Below, in pieces: positions 49,629-58,661 of a stretch of DNA of 64,000 nt. The translations under genes and the position numbers were made by a program. The stretch is from Elusimicrobiota bacterium (GTDB taxonomy: Bacteria > Elusimicrobiota > Elusimicrobia > UBA1565 > UBA9628). Numbering within the stretch: position 1 is the first letter of the stretch; each line of letters starts with the position of its first letter. The stretch is from contig PLZD01000008.1 of the NCBI GenBank assembly GCA_003151975.1, forward strand, positions 19,472 to 83,471. The letters are read 5' to 3'. A model generated the notes under the pieces. That model made no database searches. It was not told the origin of the DNA and saw only the letters and a list, made by a program, of their open reading frames with translations.

Positions 49629-51377
49629 TCAGGCCGCGGCCGCTTTCGGATGCTTGCGCGATGACTTCGCCGCCTTGGCGCCGTTCGAAGGCGAGGCCGC
49701 GTCATGCGCCTCGACCGCCTCGTCGTAGACCTCCGCAGTCTCGGGAGCCGCGTCGGGCTCGAGGAACGGGTACTTGTAGTCCTTGGGAGGATCGAAGGTC
49801 TCCTTGATCGTGCGCGCCGAGGTCCAGCGCAGCAGGTTCAAGTAGGAGCCGGCCTTGTCGTTGGTGCCCGACGCACGGGCCCCTCCAAACGGCTGTTGGC
49901 CCACGACGGCCCCGGTCGGCTTGTCGTTGATGTAGAAATTGCCGGCCGCGTGGACCAACGCTTCTTGAGCTTCGAGGATCGCTTTGCGGTCGTTGGCGAA
50001 GATCGACCCCGTCAACGCGTATGCGGAGCCGGTGTCCACCAATTTGAGAGTCTCTTTGAATTTCTTTTCGGGATACACATAGATCGTGAGGACGGGCCCG
50101 AAAATCTCCTGGGACATCGTCTCCGACTTGGGATCGGTCGAGACGATGACGGTCGGCTCGATGAACCAGCCCACGGAGTCGTCGCATTTGCCGCCCGCGA
50201 TGATCTTGCAGGCCTTGTTCTTCTTGGCGCGGTCGATGTAGCCCTTGATGTTCTCGTAGGCGGGCTTGTCGATGACCGCGTTGAAGAAGTTCGTGAAGTC
50301 CTCGGGAGAGCCCATCTTGACGGTGGCGAGCATGTCGGCCATCTGCTTCTTGATCTTGGGCCACAGGTTGTCCGGGATGTAGGCGCGCGAAGCCGCCGAA
50401 CACTTCTGCCCCTGAAACTCGAAGGCTCCGCGCACCAAGGCGGTGGCGACCGCGGCGGTGTCGGCGCTGGCGTGCACCATGACGAAGTCCTTGCCGCCGG
50501 TCTCGCCGACCAGACGCGGATAAGTCTTGTATTTGGCGATGTTGCCGCCGACCGTCTGCCACATCCAATGGAAGACGCCGGTCGAGCCCGTGAAATGCAC
50601 GCCGCCAAAATCCGGCGAGTCGAACAGCGTCTGGCTGACGACGCTGGCCGGTCCCGTGACCATGTTGATGACGCCGTCGGGCAACCCGGCGGCCTTGAAA
50701 AGCCGCATGAGATGATAGGCCGTATAGACCGTCGAGGACGCGGGCTTCCAGACGACCGTGTTGCCCATGATAGCGGGGGCCGTCGGCAGGTTGCCGGCGA
50801 TCGCCGTGAAATTGAAAGGCGTCACGGCGAAGACGAAGCCCTCGAGCGGGCGCATCTCGACCATGTTCCACATGCCGCGCGAGTTGTTGGGCTGGTTCGA
50901 GTAAATCTGCTCGGCCCAGAACACGTTGTAGCGCAAAAAGTCGATGAGCTCGGCGGCCGAGTCGATCTCGGCCTGATGGACGGATTTGCTCTGGCAGAGC
51001 ATGGTGGCCGCGTTGAGCGTCCAGCGGAAATCGTGGGCCAGCAGGTCGGCCGCGCGAAGGAAGATCGCGGCGCGCGCGTGGAAGGGCATGGCGGCCCAGT
51101 CTTTCTTGGCCTTCATGGCCGCCGCGATCGCCTTCTTGACCTCGGGCGCGCCGCCTTCGTGGTAGCGGCCCAGCAGCTGCTGGTGGTCGTAAGGGCTGCG
51201 GCAGTCCTTCATTTTTCCGGTACGGATCTCCTCGCTTCCAATATATAGAGGAATGTTGGCCTTCTGCGCCTTCATCTCAGCCAGGCGCGCCTTGATCGCC
51301 TTGCGCTCGGGGCTGCCGGGGCGGTATTCCAAAAGGGACTCGTTGTAGGGCTTGGGGACTGAGAAGCGGGCGTTCAT
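49629..51377 (-). CDS. pruA: 1-pyrroline-5-carboxylate dehydrogenase
   Basis: An aldehyde dehydrogenase that oxidises glutamate-gamma-semialdehyde to glutamate in proline catabolism, 582 residues. Motifs include AVTPFNFTAIAGNLPTAPA, the nucleotide-site GSTGVFHWMWQTVG, the catalytic Glu in LVGETGGKDF and Cys in FQGQKCSAASRAY. The size and motif wording resemble the stand-alone eukaryote-type (ALDH4A1-like) enzyme rather than the C-terminal half of PutA. AGGAG lies six bases before the ATG. No proline dehydrogenase gene is in the window. Confidence 0.92.
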   Translation of the reverse strand: MNARFSVPKPYNESLLEYRPGSPERKAIKARLAEMKAQKANIPLYIGSEEIRTGKMKDCRSPYDHQQLLGRYHEGGAPEVKKAIAAAMKAKKDWAAMPFHARAAIFLRAADLLAHDFRWTLNAATMLCQSKSVHQAEIDSAAELIDFLRYNVFWAEQIYSNQPNNSRGMWNMVEMRPLEGFVFAVTPFNFTAIAGNLPTAPAIMGNTVVWKPASSTVYTAYHLMRLFKAAGLPDGVINMVTGPASVVSQTLFDSPDFGGVHFTGSTGVFHWMWQTVGGNIAKYKTYPRLVGETGGKDFVMVHASADTAAVATALVRGAFEFQGQKCSAASRAYIPDNLWPKIKKQMADMLATVKMGSPEDFTNFFNAVIDKPAYENIKGYIDRAKKNKACKIIAGGKCDDSVGWFIEPTVIVSTDPKSETMSQEIFGPVLTIYVYPEKKFKETLKLVDTGSAYALTGSIFANDRKAILEAQEALVHAAGNFYINDKPTGAVVGQQPFGGARASGTNDKAGSYLNLLRWTSARTIKETFDPPKDYKYPFLEPDAAPETAEVYDEAVEAHDAASPSNGAKAAKSSRKHPKAAAA

Positions 51378-51438
51378 GGGGTTCTCCTGCGGCGTGAATT
51401 CTTAAATGATATAATCATATTTGAGAGGGAGAAATCAT

Positions 51439-52359
51439 ATGCTCGGAACCATGAAGCGCGTCATGCTGTTCGTCCTGACCAACATCCTGGTCATCGCCGC
51501 CGTCTCTTTCCTGATCCAGCTTTTGGGCCTCAAGCCCTATTTGGACAGCCGCGGCATCGACTACATGAGCCTGCTGATCTTCTGCGGGCTGTTCGGCTTC
51601 GTCGGTTCCTTTATATCGCTGCAGATCTCGCGCTGGTCGGCCAAGCGCGCCATGAACATCCAGCTCATCGACCCCGACAAGCCGGGAAGCTCCACCGAGC
51701 GCGAGATCGTGGACATGGTCCGGTCGCTTTGCACGCGCAACGGCCTGCGCACTTTGCCGGAGATCGGCATCTACGAGAGCCCCGAGCTCAACGCCTTCGC
51801 GACCGGCCCGAGCGCCGACCGCTCGCTGCTGGCGATCTCGAGCGGCCTCATCAATCGCATGGACAAGAACGCGCTGGACGCCGTGGTGGGCCACGAGGTC
51901 GCGCACATCGCCAACGGCGACATGGTGACGATGACTCTGGTCCAGGGCGTTGTGAACACTTTCGTGATGTTCTTGGCGCGCGTGCTGGCCTTCTTCATCG
52001 AAAACGCCATGCGCGGCAACCGGGACAACCGCCGCGGCGGGGGTTTGGGATTCTGGGGCCAGTACATGCTGATCCAGCTGCTGCAGACCGTGCTGATGCT
52101 GCTGGCCTCGCCTCTGATCTACTTCTACTCGCGGCGACGCGAGTACGCCGCCGACGCGAGCTCCGCGAAGACCACGGGCCGCGAGAACATGATCGCGGCC
52201 TTGCAAACCTTGAAGAAGTACACGCAGATCGAGGACAACCGCGCGCCCGCGCTCTCGACCTTCAAGATCAACGGCCGCGGCCAGGGCCTGGTGGCGATGC
52301 TCTACGCGAGCCATCCGCCGCTCGACGCGCGCATCGAAGCGCTTAAGAACCTCCGCTAG
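51439..52359 (+). CDS. htpX: Membrane zinc protease HtpX
   Basis: An M48 metalloprotease that degrades misfolded inner-membrane proteins, 306 residues. Membrane helices are at about 6-28, 39-60, 150-175 and 190-215. The zinc motif HEVAH is in VVGHEVAHIANGD, with the third ligand Glu in RRREYAADASSAK. SHPPLDARIEAL closes the domain. GGGAG lies seven bases before this ATG. A TATAAT at 51410-51415 is a likely -10. Confidence 0.94.
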   Translation: MLGTMKRVMLFVLTNILVIAAVSFLIQLLGLKPYLDSRGIDYMSLLIFCGLFGFVGSFISLQISRWSAKRAMNIQLIDPDKPGSSTEREIVDMVRSLCTRNGLRTLPEIGIYESPELNAFATGPSADRSLLAISSGLINRMDKNALDAVVGHEVAHIANGDMVTMTLVQGVVNTFVMFLARVLAFFIENAMRGNRDNRRGGGLGFWGQYMLIQLLQTVLMLLASPLIYFYSRRREYAADASSAKTTGRENMIAALQTLKKYTQIEDNRAPALSTFKINGRGQGLVAMLYASHPPLDARIEALKNLR

Positions 52360-52420
52360 CTTCCGCGGCGTGAAAAAGGGTTGACGGAGCGGAGTTTTCA
52401 GCGCAAACTCCTTATTAAGG

Positions 52421-52876
52421 ATGCCACTACGCCGCCGCCCCGGCTTCACGCTCATCGAGCTCATGATCGTCGTCGCGATCATCGGGATCCTTGCGGCCAT
52501 CGCGATTCCGAAGTTCGCCGACCTCATCCGCAAATCCTCGGAGGGGGCATCGAAGGGGAACCTCGGCTCGCTGCGCAGCGCGCTGAGCATCTACTACGGC
52601 GACATGGAAGGGCAATACCCGACCGACCTAGCCTCCCTGACGGTCGCCGGGAAATACCTGAGCGCGATCCCGCTGGCGAATGCCCCGAATTACCACGTTT
52701 CCAACTCGATCGCGACGGGCTGGCATGGCGGCTGTTCGCCGAACTTTCCGAACAACGAGGACTTCGACAATCGCGGCTGGGCCTACTGCGCCACGCCCGG
52801 CGACGCCGCCAACGGCACGCTCCTGATCTACTGCACCCACACCGACACGCGGGGCACGACCTGGACCGCCTACTGA
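52421..52876 (+). CDS. Type IV pilin-like / pseudopilin protein
   Basis: The product is 151 residues. A short basic leader, MPLRRRPG, ends at the prepilin-peptidase site G^FTLIELMIVVAIIGILAA, followed by a typical hydrophobic helix and a globular domain. Three cysteines are in GGCSPNF, AYCATPG and LIYCTH. It resembles type IV pilins or type II secretion pseudopilins. No assembly genes are adjacent; it may be a dispersed minor pilin. TTGACG at 52381 may be a -35. Confidence 0.85.
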   Translation: MPLRRRPGFTLIELMIVVAIIGILAAIAIPKFADLIRKSSEGASKGNLGSLRSALSIYYGDMEGQYPTDLASLTVAGKYLSAIPLANAPNYHVSNSIATGWHGGCSPNFPNNEDFDNRGWAYCATPGDAANGTLLIYCTHTDTRGTTWTAY

Positions 52877-52945
52877 GCGCCCGCGCTCCGTAACAATTTC
52901 TCAAACTTTTTTTCCCGCTCGCCTCCTATAATCACAGCGGGAAAC

Positions 52946-53662
52946 ATGAACCGGGGTCTGACTCACGAAGTCCCGGAGACTGCTCCCGCCGAGGCGTCTC
53001 CAACCACATCGCAGCCGCGCGAAACCGCTTTCGCCGAGCACCTGCGCCTATTAGACAACGCCGTGTCGCTAACACGCGAGCGTGCCGTTCGACATGAGAG
53101 GGAGCTCATGAGTCTACAGGCGCAGGTGAGGCGGATTCGCGAGCACTTCGAGGAACTCAAGACCCGCGCCGAGGACGTGGAACTCGGTCTGCCTTTGCCC
53201 CCGGTCGAGATCGCCAAGGAGCCTTTGATCGTGCCCCCTCCCTTGGCGGTCTCGACACACTCTCGCGTAAAAAACCTGTGGCCGTACGCCGTCCTGGCCG
53301 CGGCGGGGCTGTGGCTTGCGCCCCGTAAGCCCGCGCCCATGCCGCAACTTTCGGCGGCGCTCGCGCGGCCGGCGGTGACCGCGACGATCGACACGGGAAG
53401 AAGCGACGCGCTCGCGCTCGTGCGCGCGTTCAAGCCCGAAGGCGGCAAGCGCAATTTCGGCGACATCGTCGCCGCACAGCTCGGCTCGCAGTCGGACAAC
53501 TCTTGGGATGTCCAGCGCGTCGGCGATGGAATTTATCTCGTCTCTTTCCACCCGCAGGGCGCCTTCGGGCCCGACTCGTCCTATGATTTCACCGTGGACC
53601 TCGGCGAGCGCTCCGTCGTTCCCGAGCCCGACACCACCGACCGGCTCCTCGCCGGGCGCTAA
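52946..53662 (+). CDS. Hypothetical coiled-coil membrane protein
   Basis: The product is 238 residues. The N-terminal third has a Thr/Pro-rich start and a coiled coil (about 40-80, LMSLQAQVRRIREHFEELK). A short hydrophobic helix (LWPYAVLAAAGLWLAP) lies near 111-126. The C-terminal part is a small alpha/beta domain (WDVQRVGDGIYLVSFHPQ). No family is recognised. A TATAAT at 52927-52932 lies 13 bases before the ATG. It converges on phhB with a 4-base overlap. Confidence 0.6.
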   Translation: MNRGLTHEVPETAPAEASPTTSQPRETAFAEHLRLLDNAVSLTRERAVRHERELMSLQAQVRRIREHFEELKTRAEDVELGLPLPPVEIAKEPLIVPPPLAVSTHSRVKNLWPYAVLAAAGLWLAPRKPAPMPQLSAALARPAVTATIDTGRSDALALVRAFKPEGGKRNFGDIVAAQLGSQSDNSWDVQRVGDGIYLVSFHPQGAFGPDSSYDFTVDLGERSVVPEPDTTDRLLAGR

Positions 53663-54024
53663 CCCTTCAGTTTCTTCGGAAGCTTCTCGATCTTCGCGGC
53701 GAGGATGAAATCGTTTTCCGACAGGCCGCCGATCGCGTGCGTGGATAGTTCCACCGAGAATTTCCGGTAGCCCGTCAAATGCAGGTCCGGGTGGTGATCT
53801 TCGGCCTCGGCGACCTTCTTGATGCGGTCGATCAGGTCCACAGCCGCGACGAAGTCCTTCATGAGCCAATGCTTGCCGATGCTCTTCGCGTCGCCCGCGA
53901 GAGTCCAGCCGCGCAGGCTTTTCAGCAGCTCGACGGCCCGGTCCCTCGTCAGCATCGGCACGCCGCCCTCGCAAGGAACGCACTTCTTCTTCAGCAAATC
54001 GTCGAGATTGCAGGAGCGCGTCAT
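53659..54024 (-). CDS. phhB: Pterin-4a-carbinolamine dehydratase
   Basis: The product is 121 residues. The family signature AEDHHPDLHLTGYRKFSVEL with STHAIGGLSENDF is clear, including the active-site His pair. It dehydrates 4a-hydroxytetrahydropterin formed by aromatic amino-acid hydroxylases. An N-terminal segment (MTRSCNLDDLLKKKCVPCEG) has three Cys, as in many bacterial members. No hydroxylase gene is in the window. Confidence 0.92.
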   Translation of the reverse strand: MTRSCNLDDLLKKKCVPCEGGVPMLTRDRAVELLKSLRGWTLAGDAKSIGKHWLMKDFVAAVDLIDRIKKVAEAEDHHPDLHLTGYRKFSVELSTHAIGGLSENDFILAAKIEKLPKKLKG

Positions 54025-54037
54025 TGAGTTCCCCCGG

Positions 54038-54081
54038 GATTGTCTACTTTTCGGACCATATGGCTAGAAAAGTAGACAATC
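54038..54081. repeat. Perfect 15-bp inverted repeat between phhB and FIST genes
   Basis: GATTGTCTACTTTTC (54038-54052) and its exact reverse complement (54067-54081) flank a 14-base loop that itself contains the palindrome CCATATGG. It lies 13 bases upstream of the phhB ATG and after the FIST gene, both on the minus strand. It may act as a terminator for FIST or an operator for phhB. Confidence 0.7.
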
Positions 54082-54119
54082 TTTGACGAAGACCGATCAA
54101 CTTGGCCGCGCAGGAAGAG

Positions 54120-55307
54120 CTAGCGGATGACGGCGAGGCTCGTCGTGTAGCCATGGACGAAATTCTTGCCGCCCACGGGGCCGAGCTCGCCGCTGGCAAA
54201 AAACCCGGCCAGAGGCAGCGGCCCCTTGAGCGACTGCACCAGGCCCGCGTCGTGGTCGGGCGCGCCGTACAGGCCGCGGCCCCGGCCGCAGCAGGAGACA
54301 AGCAGCGCGCCGCGCGGCGAGCCGTCGCCGTCCTTGAGAGTCGAGAGCAGGGAGCGGATGTCCTCGTCGGAGGTTTCTGCGTCGCGCAGCTGAAATTGCA
54401 GGGTCTGGCCGACGCGCAGATTCGCGCCGATCATCAGCGCGCCGGAGTTCGAGTCGACGCCCATGATGTTGCGGATGAGAAAATCGCCGCGTTGGAATTT
54501 CGCGCGGACCTCGTTCATGACCACGCCTGCGAACAACGAGTGGCGCGCGAGCGCCTGGTCCTCGGCGGGAAGCATCGAGAGCGTCTCGCGCAGAAGCTCG
54601 ATGGGCTGGCGTCCGCCGAGTTCCAGCAGCACGTGGCCGTCGGCCTTGGTGATCGTGTAGGGCTTGCCGACCGGCCGGCAGCCTTGCGCCACGATGACTT
54701 CGAAATCGACTTCGCCGGAAAGCGCCACGCCCACCGAGCCGCTCAAATAAACCTCTCCGCCGCAGATCATCCACGCGGGCTTGCGCAGGGCGGGGCCGGA
54801 CGCGAGCCCGCCGATGACCGGCGCGTGGGGATAGGCGCCGTTGAAGAGCTTGAGCCAGCCGTCGACGTCGCAGCTCATGGGATCGGCGAGCACGAGGAAC
54901 TTGGGCTTCTCGGTCGGGAAGATGTCGAGCGTCTCGATGAGCTTGGCCGGGCTCTCGAAGGATTCCAGCTCCGCCGGCGAGATCGCAAACGGCGTGATCT
55001 TCACGCCCGGAAGCCGCATCGCCATGAGGGAGACGGCGGGCTCGCCCTCGATTTCCTCTCCGCCCGCGATGACGCCGCTCGTGTTGCAGCCGAGGATCAC
55101 GGGACACGGCAGATATTTGCGGATGATCCCCACGGCGTCGGCGGCTTTGAGGCCGGGATAGAGCTCGGTCACGAAGAGCAGCGCCATGTCGGCGGGCCCG
55201 TCGAGCTCGGCCTTGGCTTTGAGCGCGACGGCCTCCAACGCCTTGACGCCGTCGGTCTCGGTGGAGATCGCCGAGGCGAAGGCTTTCTTCGTGAGCACCT
55301 TGGTCAT
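54120..55307 (-). CDS. FIST domain protein
   Basis: The product is 395 residues. The FIST N domain (VILGCNTSGVIAGGEEIEG, VIGGLASGPALRKP) and the FIST C domain (GALLVSCCGRGRGLYG, FFASGELGPVGGKNFVHGYT) are clear. FIST proteins are predicted small-ligand (perhaps amino-acid) sensors in signalling. There is no membrane segment and no attached output domain, so a partner must transmit the signal. Confidence 0.88.
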   Translation of the reverse strand: MTKVLTKKAFASAISTETDGVKALEAVALKAKAELDGPADMALLFVTELYPGLKAADAVGIIRKYLPCPVILGCNTSGVIAGGEEIEGEPAVSLMAMRLPGVKITPFAISPAELESFESPAKLIETLDIFPTEKPKFLVLADPMSCDVDGWLKLFNGAYPHAPVIGGLASGPALRKPAWMICGGEVYLSGSVGVALSGEVDFEVIVAQGCRPVGKPYTITKADGHVLLELGGRQPIELLRETLSMLPAEDQALARHSLFAGVVMNEVRAKFQRGDFLIRNIMGVDSNSGALMIGANLRVGQTLQFQLRDAETSDEDIRSLLSTLKDGDGSPRGALLVSCCGRGRGLYGAPDHDAGLVQSLKGPLPLAGFFASGELGPVGGKNFVHGYTTSLAVIR

Positions 55308-55345
55308 GCGCCTATTTTAGCCCCAGTTCCCGCGCGCCGCAAGAC

Positions 55346-56911
55346 CTATTGTTGGACGGCGGAAACGACTTCTTTGACCTTGGCGGGATCGTCGGTGTCG
55401 GCGACGCGCTTGAGATTCTCGCCGCAGGCGAACAGGCGCGGGTAGGAGGGCGCCTCGAGCTTGTGCGCCATAATGTAGTCCTGGTCGTTGGGATCGACGA
55501 AGGAGACGATCTTGCGCGGCAGGCAGTGGCGGCTGAGCGCCGCGAGCAGGTCGTCGGTCTTGCGGTCGGACAAGAGGCCCACGAGCTCGAAGTCCATGCG
55601 GCCGCGGGCGAGCATGTCCTGCACGCGCGCCAGGCCCGCGTGAAGCTCGGCGCCTCCGGCTTGCGCCGATAAGGACTGCAGCGCCATGCGGACCCACTTC
55701 TTGTAGTTGTGGTTGCCCTTGAGCTCGGAGAGCCGCCAAATTCCTTCCAGCGCGACCGCGTTGAGGTCGAGAGGCCGGAGCTTTTCCTTCATGAGCCCGA
55801 TGTCGCCGTGCTGCGGCGCGCGGTCGAGAAAGCCGCCCCCGTCGCGGTCCCAATATTCCTGGAACAAAAGGCGGCCGAGTTCGTCGGCCGCCTCGCGGTA
55901 GGGCTTGTGTCCCGTCATCAAGAAGGCCTCGGTGAACGCGAGCAGACTCCAGGCGTTGTCCTGCAGAAGCCCGTAGACGACGGTCTTGGGCGTGCGGGCG
56001 TGGATCATGCCCAGCACCGGGTCGTACATCTTGGTCCGAAGCTGATGCAGGACGTGCTCGGCGATCTCGTGGCAATGGTGCTGGTTGGGAAATTCGGCCG
56101 CGCGCAGCAAGCCTAAAACGGCGACGGCGTTGACGTCGGCGTAGCGCGAGGCGCCCGTTTTTTCCTGGGTCGAGCTCCTAAAGAAGCCGGCCTTCGCGTC
56201 GTAGAGGTCCTCGCAGAGCGTTTTGGTGTAGGCCGCGGCGCGTTCGCCGTGCGCGGCCGAGCCCGTCAGCGCGTAGAGGTCCCAGCAGAGGCGTGCCAGA
56301 TCCGAGAGGCTGTGCACGTCGGAGTATTCGAGCTTTGGATTGACGAATCGCTCAAGCTCGGCCCCCAGTTTACCGAGCGCCTCGGCGTCCTTCCACTCGG
56401 CCCCCGCGTAGGCGAGAAGGCGCCATGATTCCGTGCGCCATTCGAGCGTGCCCGCGGCGGGAGAGGCCAATCCTTTAACGCCGGCGAGCGTCCTGGCGGG
56501 ATAGCCCTCGTCGAGCTGTTTGAGCGCGGGCCCGCCGACGGCTCCGGTCCACGCGGGAGCGGCGTCGCCAGGCGTTGCCTTCGGCTCGTACGACGCCGCA
56601 AACCGGCGGATGCCCCCCTCGAGATCCTTCTCCCCGTTTTTGGGGAAGAGCACCGAGCCGTCGTCGGACAATATGAGCACGCTTGCCCCGCCATGGACCG
56701 CGGCCTGATGCCGCGCGAAGACGTCGGGCCTCTGCTCGGCCTCGACGAGAATCGCGACGAAGCGGCGCGCGACCACGTCAGCGAGCTCTCCCGCGAGCGG
56801 ATCGCGGGCATCGGCGGCGGTCGAGAGCTTCAGGACGATCTGTTGTTTGGCTTTGCGCGCCTTTTGAAACGCTTCGGGGCCCCACTCCTCCCAATTGATC
56901 GTCTCGCTCAC
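55346..56911 (-). CDS. YyaL/SSP411-like protein lacking the CxxC motif
   Basis: The product is 521 residues. The N-terminal thioredoxin-like domain starts INWEEWGPEAFQKARKAKQQ, as in the YyaL (DUF255) family, and the C-terminal part is an alpha/alpha barrel with AYTKTLCEDLYDAKAGFF, LQDNAWSLLAF and EYWDRDGGGF. Where the family has a CHWCH motif, this protein reads LKLSTAADARD (about 27-37), so the redox Cys pair is absent. The GTG at 56911 overlaps the nadA stop (GTGA); a longer frame to 57238 overlaps nadA and is rejected. Confidence 0.82.
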   Translation of the reverse strand: MSETINWEEWGPEAFQKARKAKQQIVLKLSTAADARDPLAGELADVVARRFVAILVEAEQRPDVFARHQAAVHGGASVLILSDDGSVLFPKNGEKDLEGGIRRFAASYEPKATPGDAAPAWTGAVGGPALKQLDEGYPARTLAGVKGLASPAAGTLEWRTESWRLLAYAGAEWKDAEALGKLGAELERFVNPKLEYSDVHSLSDLARLCWDLYALTGSAAHGERAAAYTKTLCEDLYDAKAGFFRSSTQEKTGASRYADVNAVAVLGLLRAAEFPNQHHCHEIAEHVLHQLRTKMYDPVLGMIHARTPKTVVYGLLQDNAWSLLAFTEAFLMTGHKPYREAADELGRLLFQEYWDRDGGGFLDRAPQHGDIGLMKEKLRPLDLNAVALEGIWRLSELKGNHNYKKWVRMALQSLSAQAGGAELHAGLARVQDMLARGRMDFELVGLLSDRKTDDLLAALSRHCLPRKIVSFVDPNDQDYIMAHKLEAPSYPRLFACGENLKRVADTDDPAKVKEVVSAVQQ

Positions 56912-57957
56912 AGTTTGACCGTGTCTTCCGCGAGCTCGAACATTCTCTCGATGGGCTTGCGCGCCTTGGCGATGACATCCGCCGGGATTTCGATACGATG
57001 GCCGGCGGAAGGCTTTTCCATGACGCGCAGGATCTGCTCGAGCCCCGTGGCCTTCATGTACGGGCAAAGCCGGCACATCGGCACGAAGACCTTCTCGGGA
57101 AATTTCGTGCGCGCGAGATCGCCGAGGCCGCACTCGGTGACCAGCATGTAGGAGGGCGCCTTCGTCTTCTCGACGAACTTCATCATGTCGCCCGTGCCGC
57201 CGATCAGGTCGACGACGGCCGTCAGGCCCGGGCTGCACTCGGAGTGCGCGAGGATTTTCACGCCGGGGTACATCTTCCTATATAACGATACGCTGGACGC
57301 GTCGAAATTCTCGTGCACGATGCAGCGGCCCTTCCAGGTGATCAGGTCGCGGCCGATCTTCTTGTCGAGCGCCTTGGCGAGGTTTGCGCCCATGAGCTCG
57401 TCGGGTAGGAAAATGATCTTGTCGTGCTTGGAATACAGCTTCCTCATGATCTGCGGCGCGTTGGCCGAAGTCACGATGACGTCGGACTCGGCCTTAACGT
57501 CGGCCGAGGTATTGATGTAGGTCACGACGGGCGCGCCGGGATGCTTCGCCTTGAGGGCTCGCACATCGCTTGCCGTTATGCTCTCCGAAAGAGAGCAGCC
57601 GGCCTCGAGCGCGGGCAGCAAGACTTCTTTTTCGGGATTAAGGATCTTCGCCGTCTCGGCCATGAAGCGCACGCCGCAGAAGACGATGCGCTTGGCCTTG
57701 GACTGCGCGCAGAGCTTGGAGAGCATGTAGGAGTCGCCCACCATGTCGGCGACGCCGTGGATGATCTCCGCGCGCTGATAGACGTGGGCTGGGATCACGG
57801 CATGCTGTTCTTTCTTGAGGGCGTTGATCTTCCAGGTCAGGCGCGCGCAGCGCTCGAGGTCCTGGTCGGTGTAGCCCAGGTCGCCGAGGCCTTTCTCGAA
57901 AAGCCGCTCGGCCTCGGCGGAAAGCTCCTTCTCCGTGGGCTCGTTCGATTTCTTCAC
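56908..57957 (-). CDS. nadA: Quinolinate synthase A
   Basis: NadA condenses iminoaspartate with DHAP to form quinolinate for NAD, using a [4Fe-4S] cluster. The product is 349 residues. Cluster-ligand candidates are in LEAGCSLSES (C121), HSECSPG and CRLCPYM; VVTYINTSADVKAESD is a family signature. It starts with GTG overlapping the GDPD stop (GTGA). It lies downstream of the suf operon, which would supply its cluster. Confidence 0.95.
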   Translation of the reverse strand: MKKSNEPTEKELSAEAERLFEKGLGDLGYTDQDLERCARLTWKINALKKEQHAVIPAHVYQRAEIIHGVADMVGDSYMLSKLCAQSKAKRIVFCGVRFMAETAKILNPEKEVLLPALEAGCSLSESITASDVRALKAKHPGAPVVTYINTSADVKAESDVIVTSANAPQIMRKLYSKHDKIIFLPDELMGANLAKALDKKIGRDLITWKGRCIVHENFDASSVSLYRKMYPGVKILAHSECSPGLTAVVDLIGGTGDMMKFVEKTKAPSYMLVTECGLGDLARTKFPEKVFVPMCRLCPYMKATGLEQILRVMEKPSAGHRIEIPADVIAKARKPIERMFELAEDTVKL

Positions 57958-58661
57958 GCGACCTTAAGTTCCGGAAAATTGCAGAAGATGCCGTCGACGC
58001 CGAGCTTCGCCATGCGGTCGGCTTCTTTTTGAGTGTTCACGGTGTAGACCAGGACCTTGTGCCCGCGCGCGTGGCACTCCTTGACGATGCGCGCGTTGAC
58101 TTGGCGCGCGCTCAAGTTCAGGCTCTCGGCTTTCAGGTCTCTCATCTCTTCGTACGCCACGGGCAGGCGCGTCCAGCCCAAAAGATAGCCCAGGCGGACC
58201 TTATTGTCAATGGCGCGCACCACATAGAGCGCGCCGTGGTCGAAGCTCGAGACCACGGTCCAGCGCAGGGCCTCGCGGCGGCGGATCATCGCGACGACCG
58301 TCTCTTCGATGCCGGGATACAGACGCGAGCCTTGCTTGATCTCGACGTGGACCTCGGCGCGGCCCTCGCAGAGGTCCAACACCTCTTCCAGCGTAGGAAT
58401 TCCCTGGTCCTTGAACTTCGGCGAGAACCACGAGCCGACATCGGCCGTCAGCAGTTCCTTGAAAGTGAGCTTGGCGATCGCGCCCTTGCGCCGGCCCGTG
58501 CGCTTGAGGTCCTCGTCGTGTATGACGACGAGCTCGCCGTCCTTGGTGCGGTGCACGTCGAGTTCGACGGCCTTCGCTCCCATCTCGAGCGCGAGGTTGA
58601 ACGCCGCCTCGGTGTTCTCCGGCGCGTGCCCCGACGCGCCGCGATGAGCGATCAGCCGCAT
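57954..58661 (-). CDS. Glycerophosphodiester phosphodiesterase
   Basis: The product is 235 residues. The GDPD signature is intact: AHRGASGHAPENTEAAF, then ELDVHRTKDGELVVIHD and HVEIKQG. It hydrolyses glycerophosphodiesters to glycerol-3-phosphate and an alcohol. There is no signal peptide, so it is cytosolic. The ATG at 58661 lies inside the PHP gene 3' end (10-base overlap). A longer frame to 58922 only reads through the PHP gene. Confidence 0.9.
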   Translation of the reverse strand: MRLIAHRGASGHAPENTEAAFNLALEMGAKAVELDVHRTKDGELVVIHDEDLKRTGRRKGAIAKLTFKELLTADVGSWFSPKFKDQGIPTLEEVLDLCEGRAEVHVEIKQGSRLYPGIEETVVAMIRRREALRWTVVSSFDHGALYVVRAIDNKVRLGYLLGWTRLPVAYEEMRDLKAESLNLSARQVNARIVKECHARGHKVLVYTVNTQKEADRMAKLGVDGIFCNFPELKVA

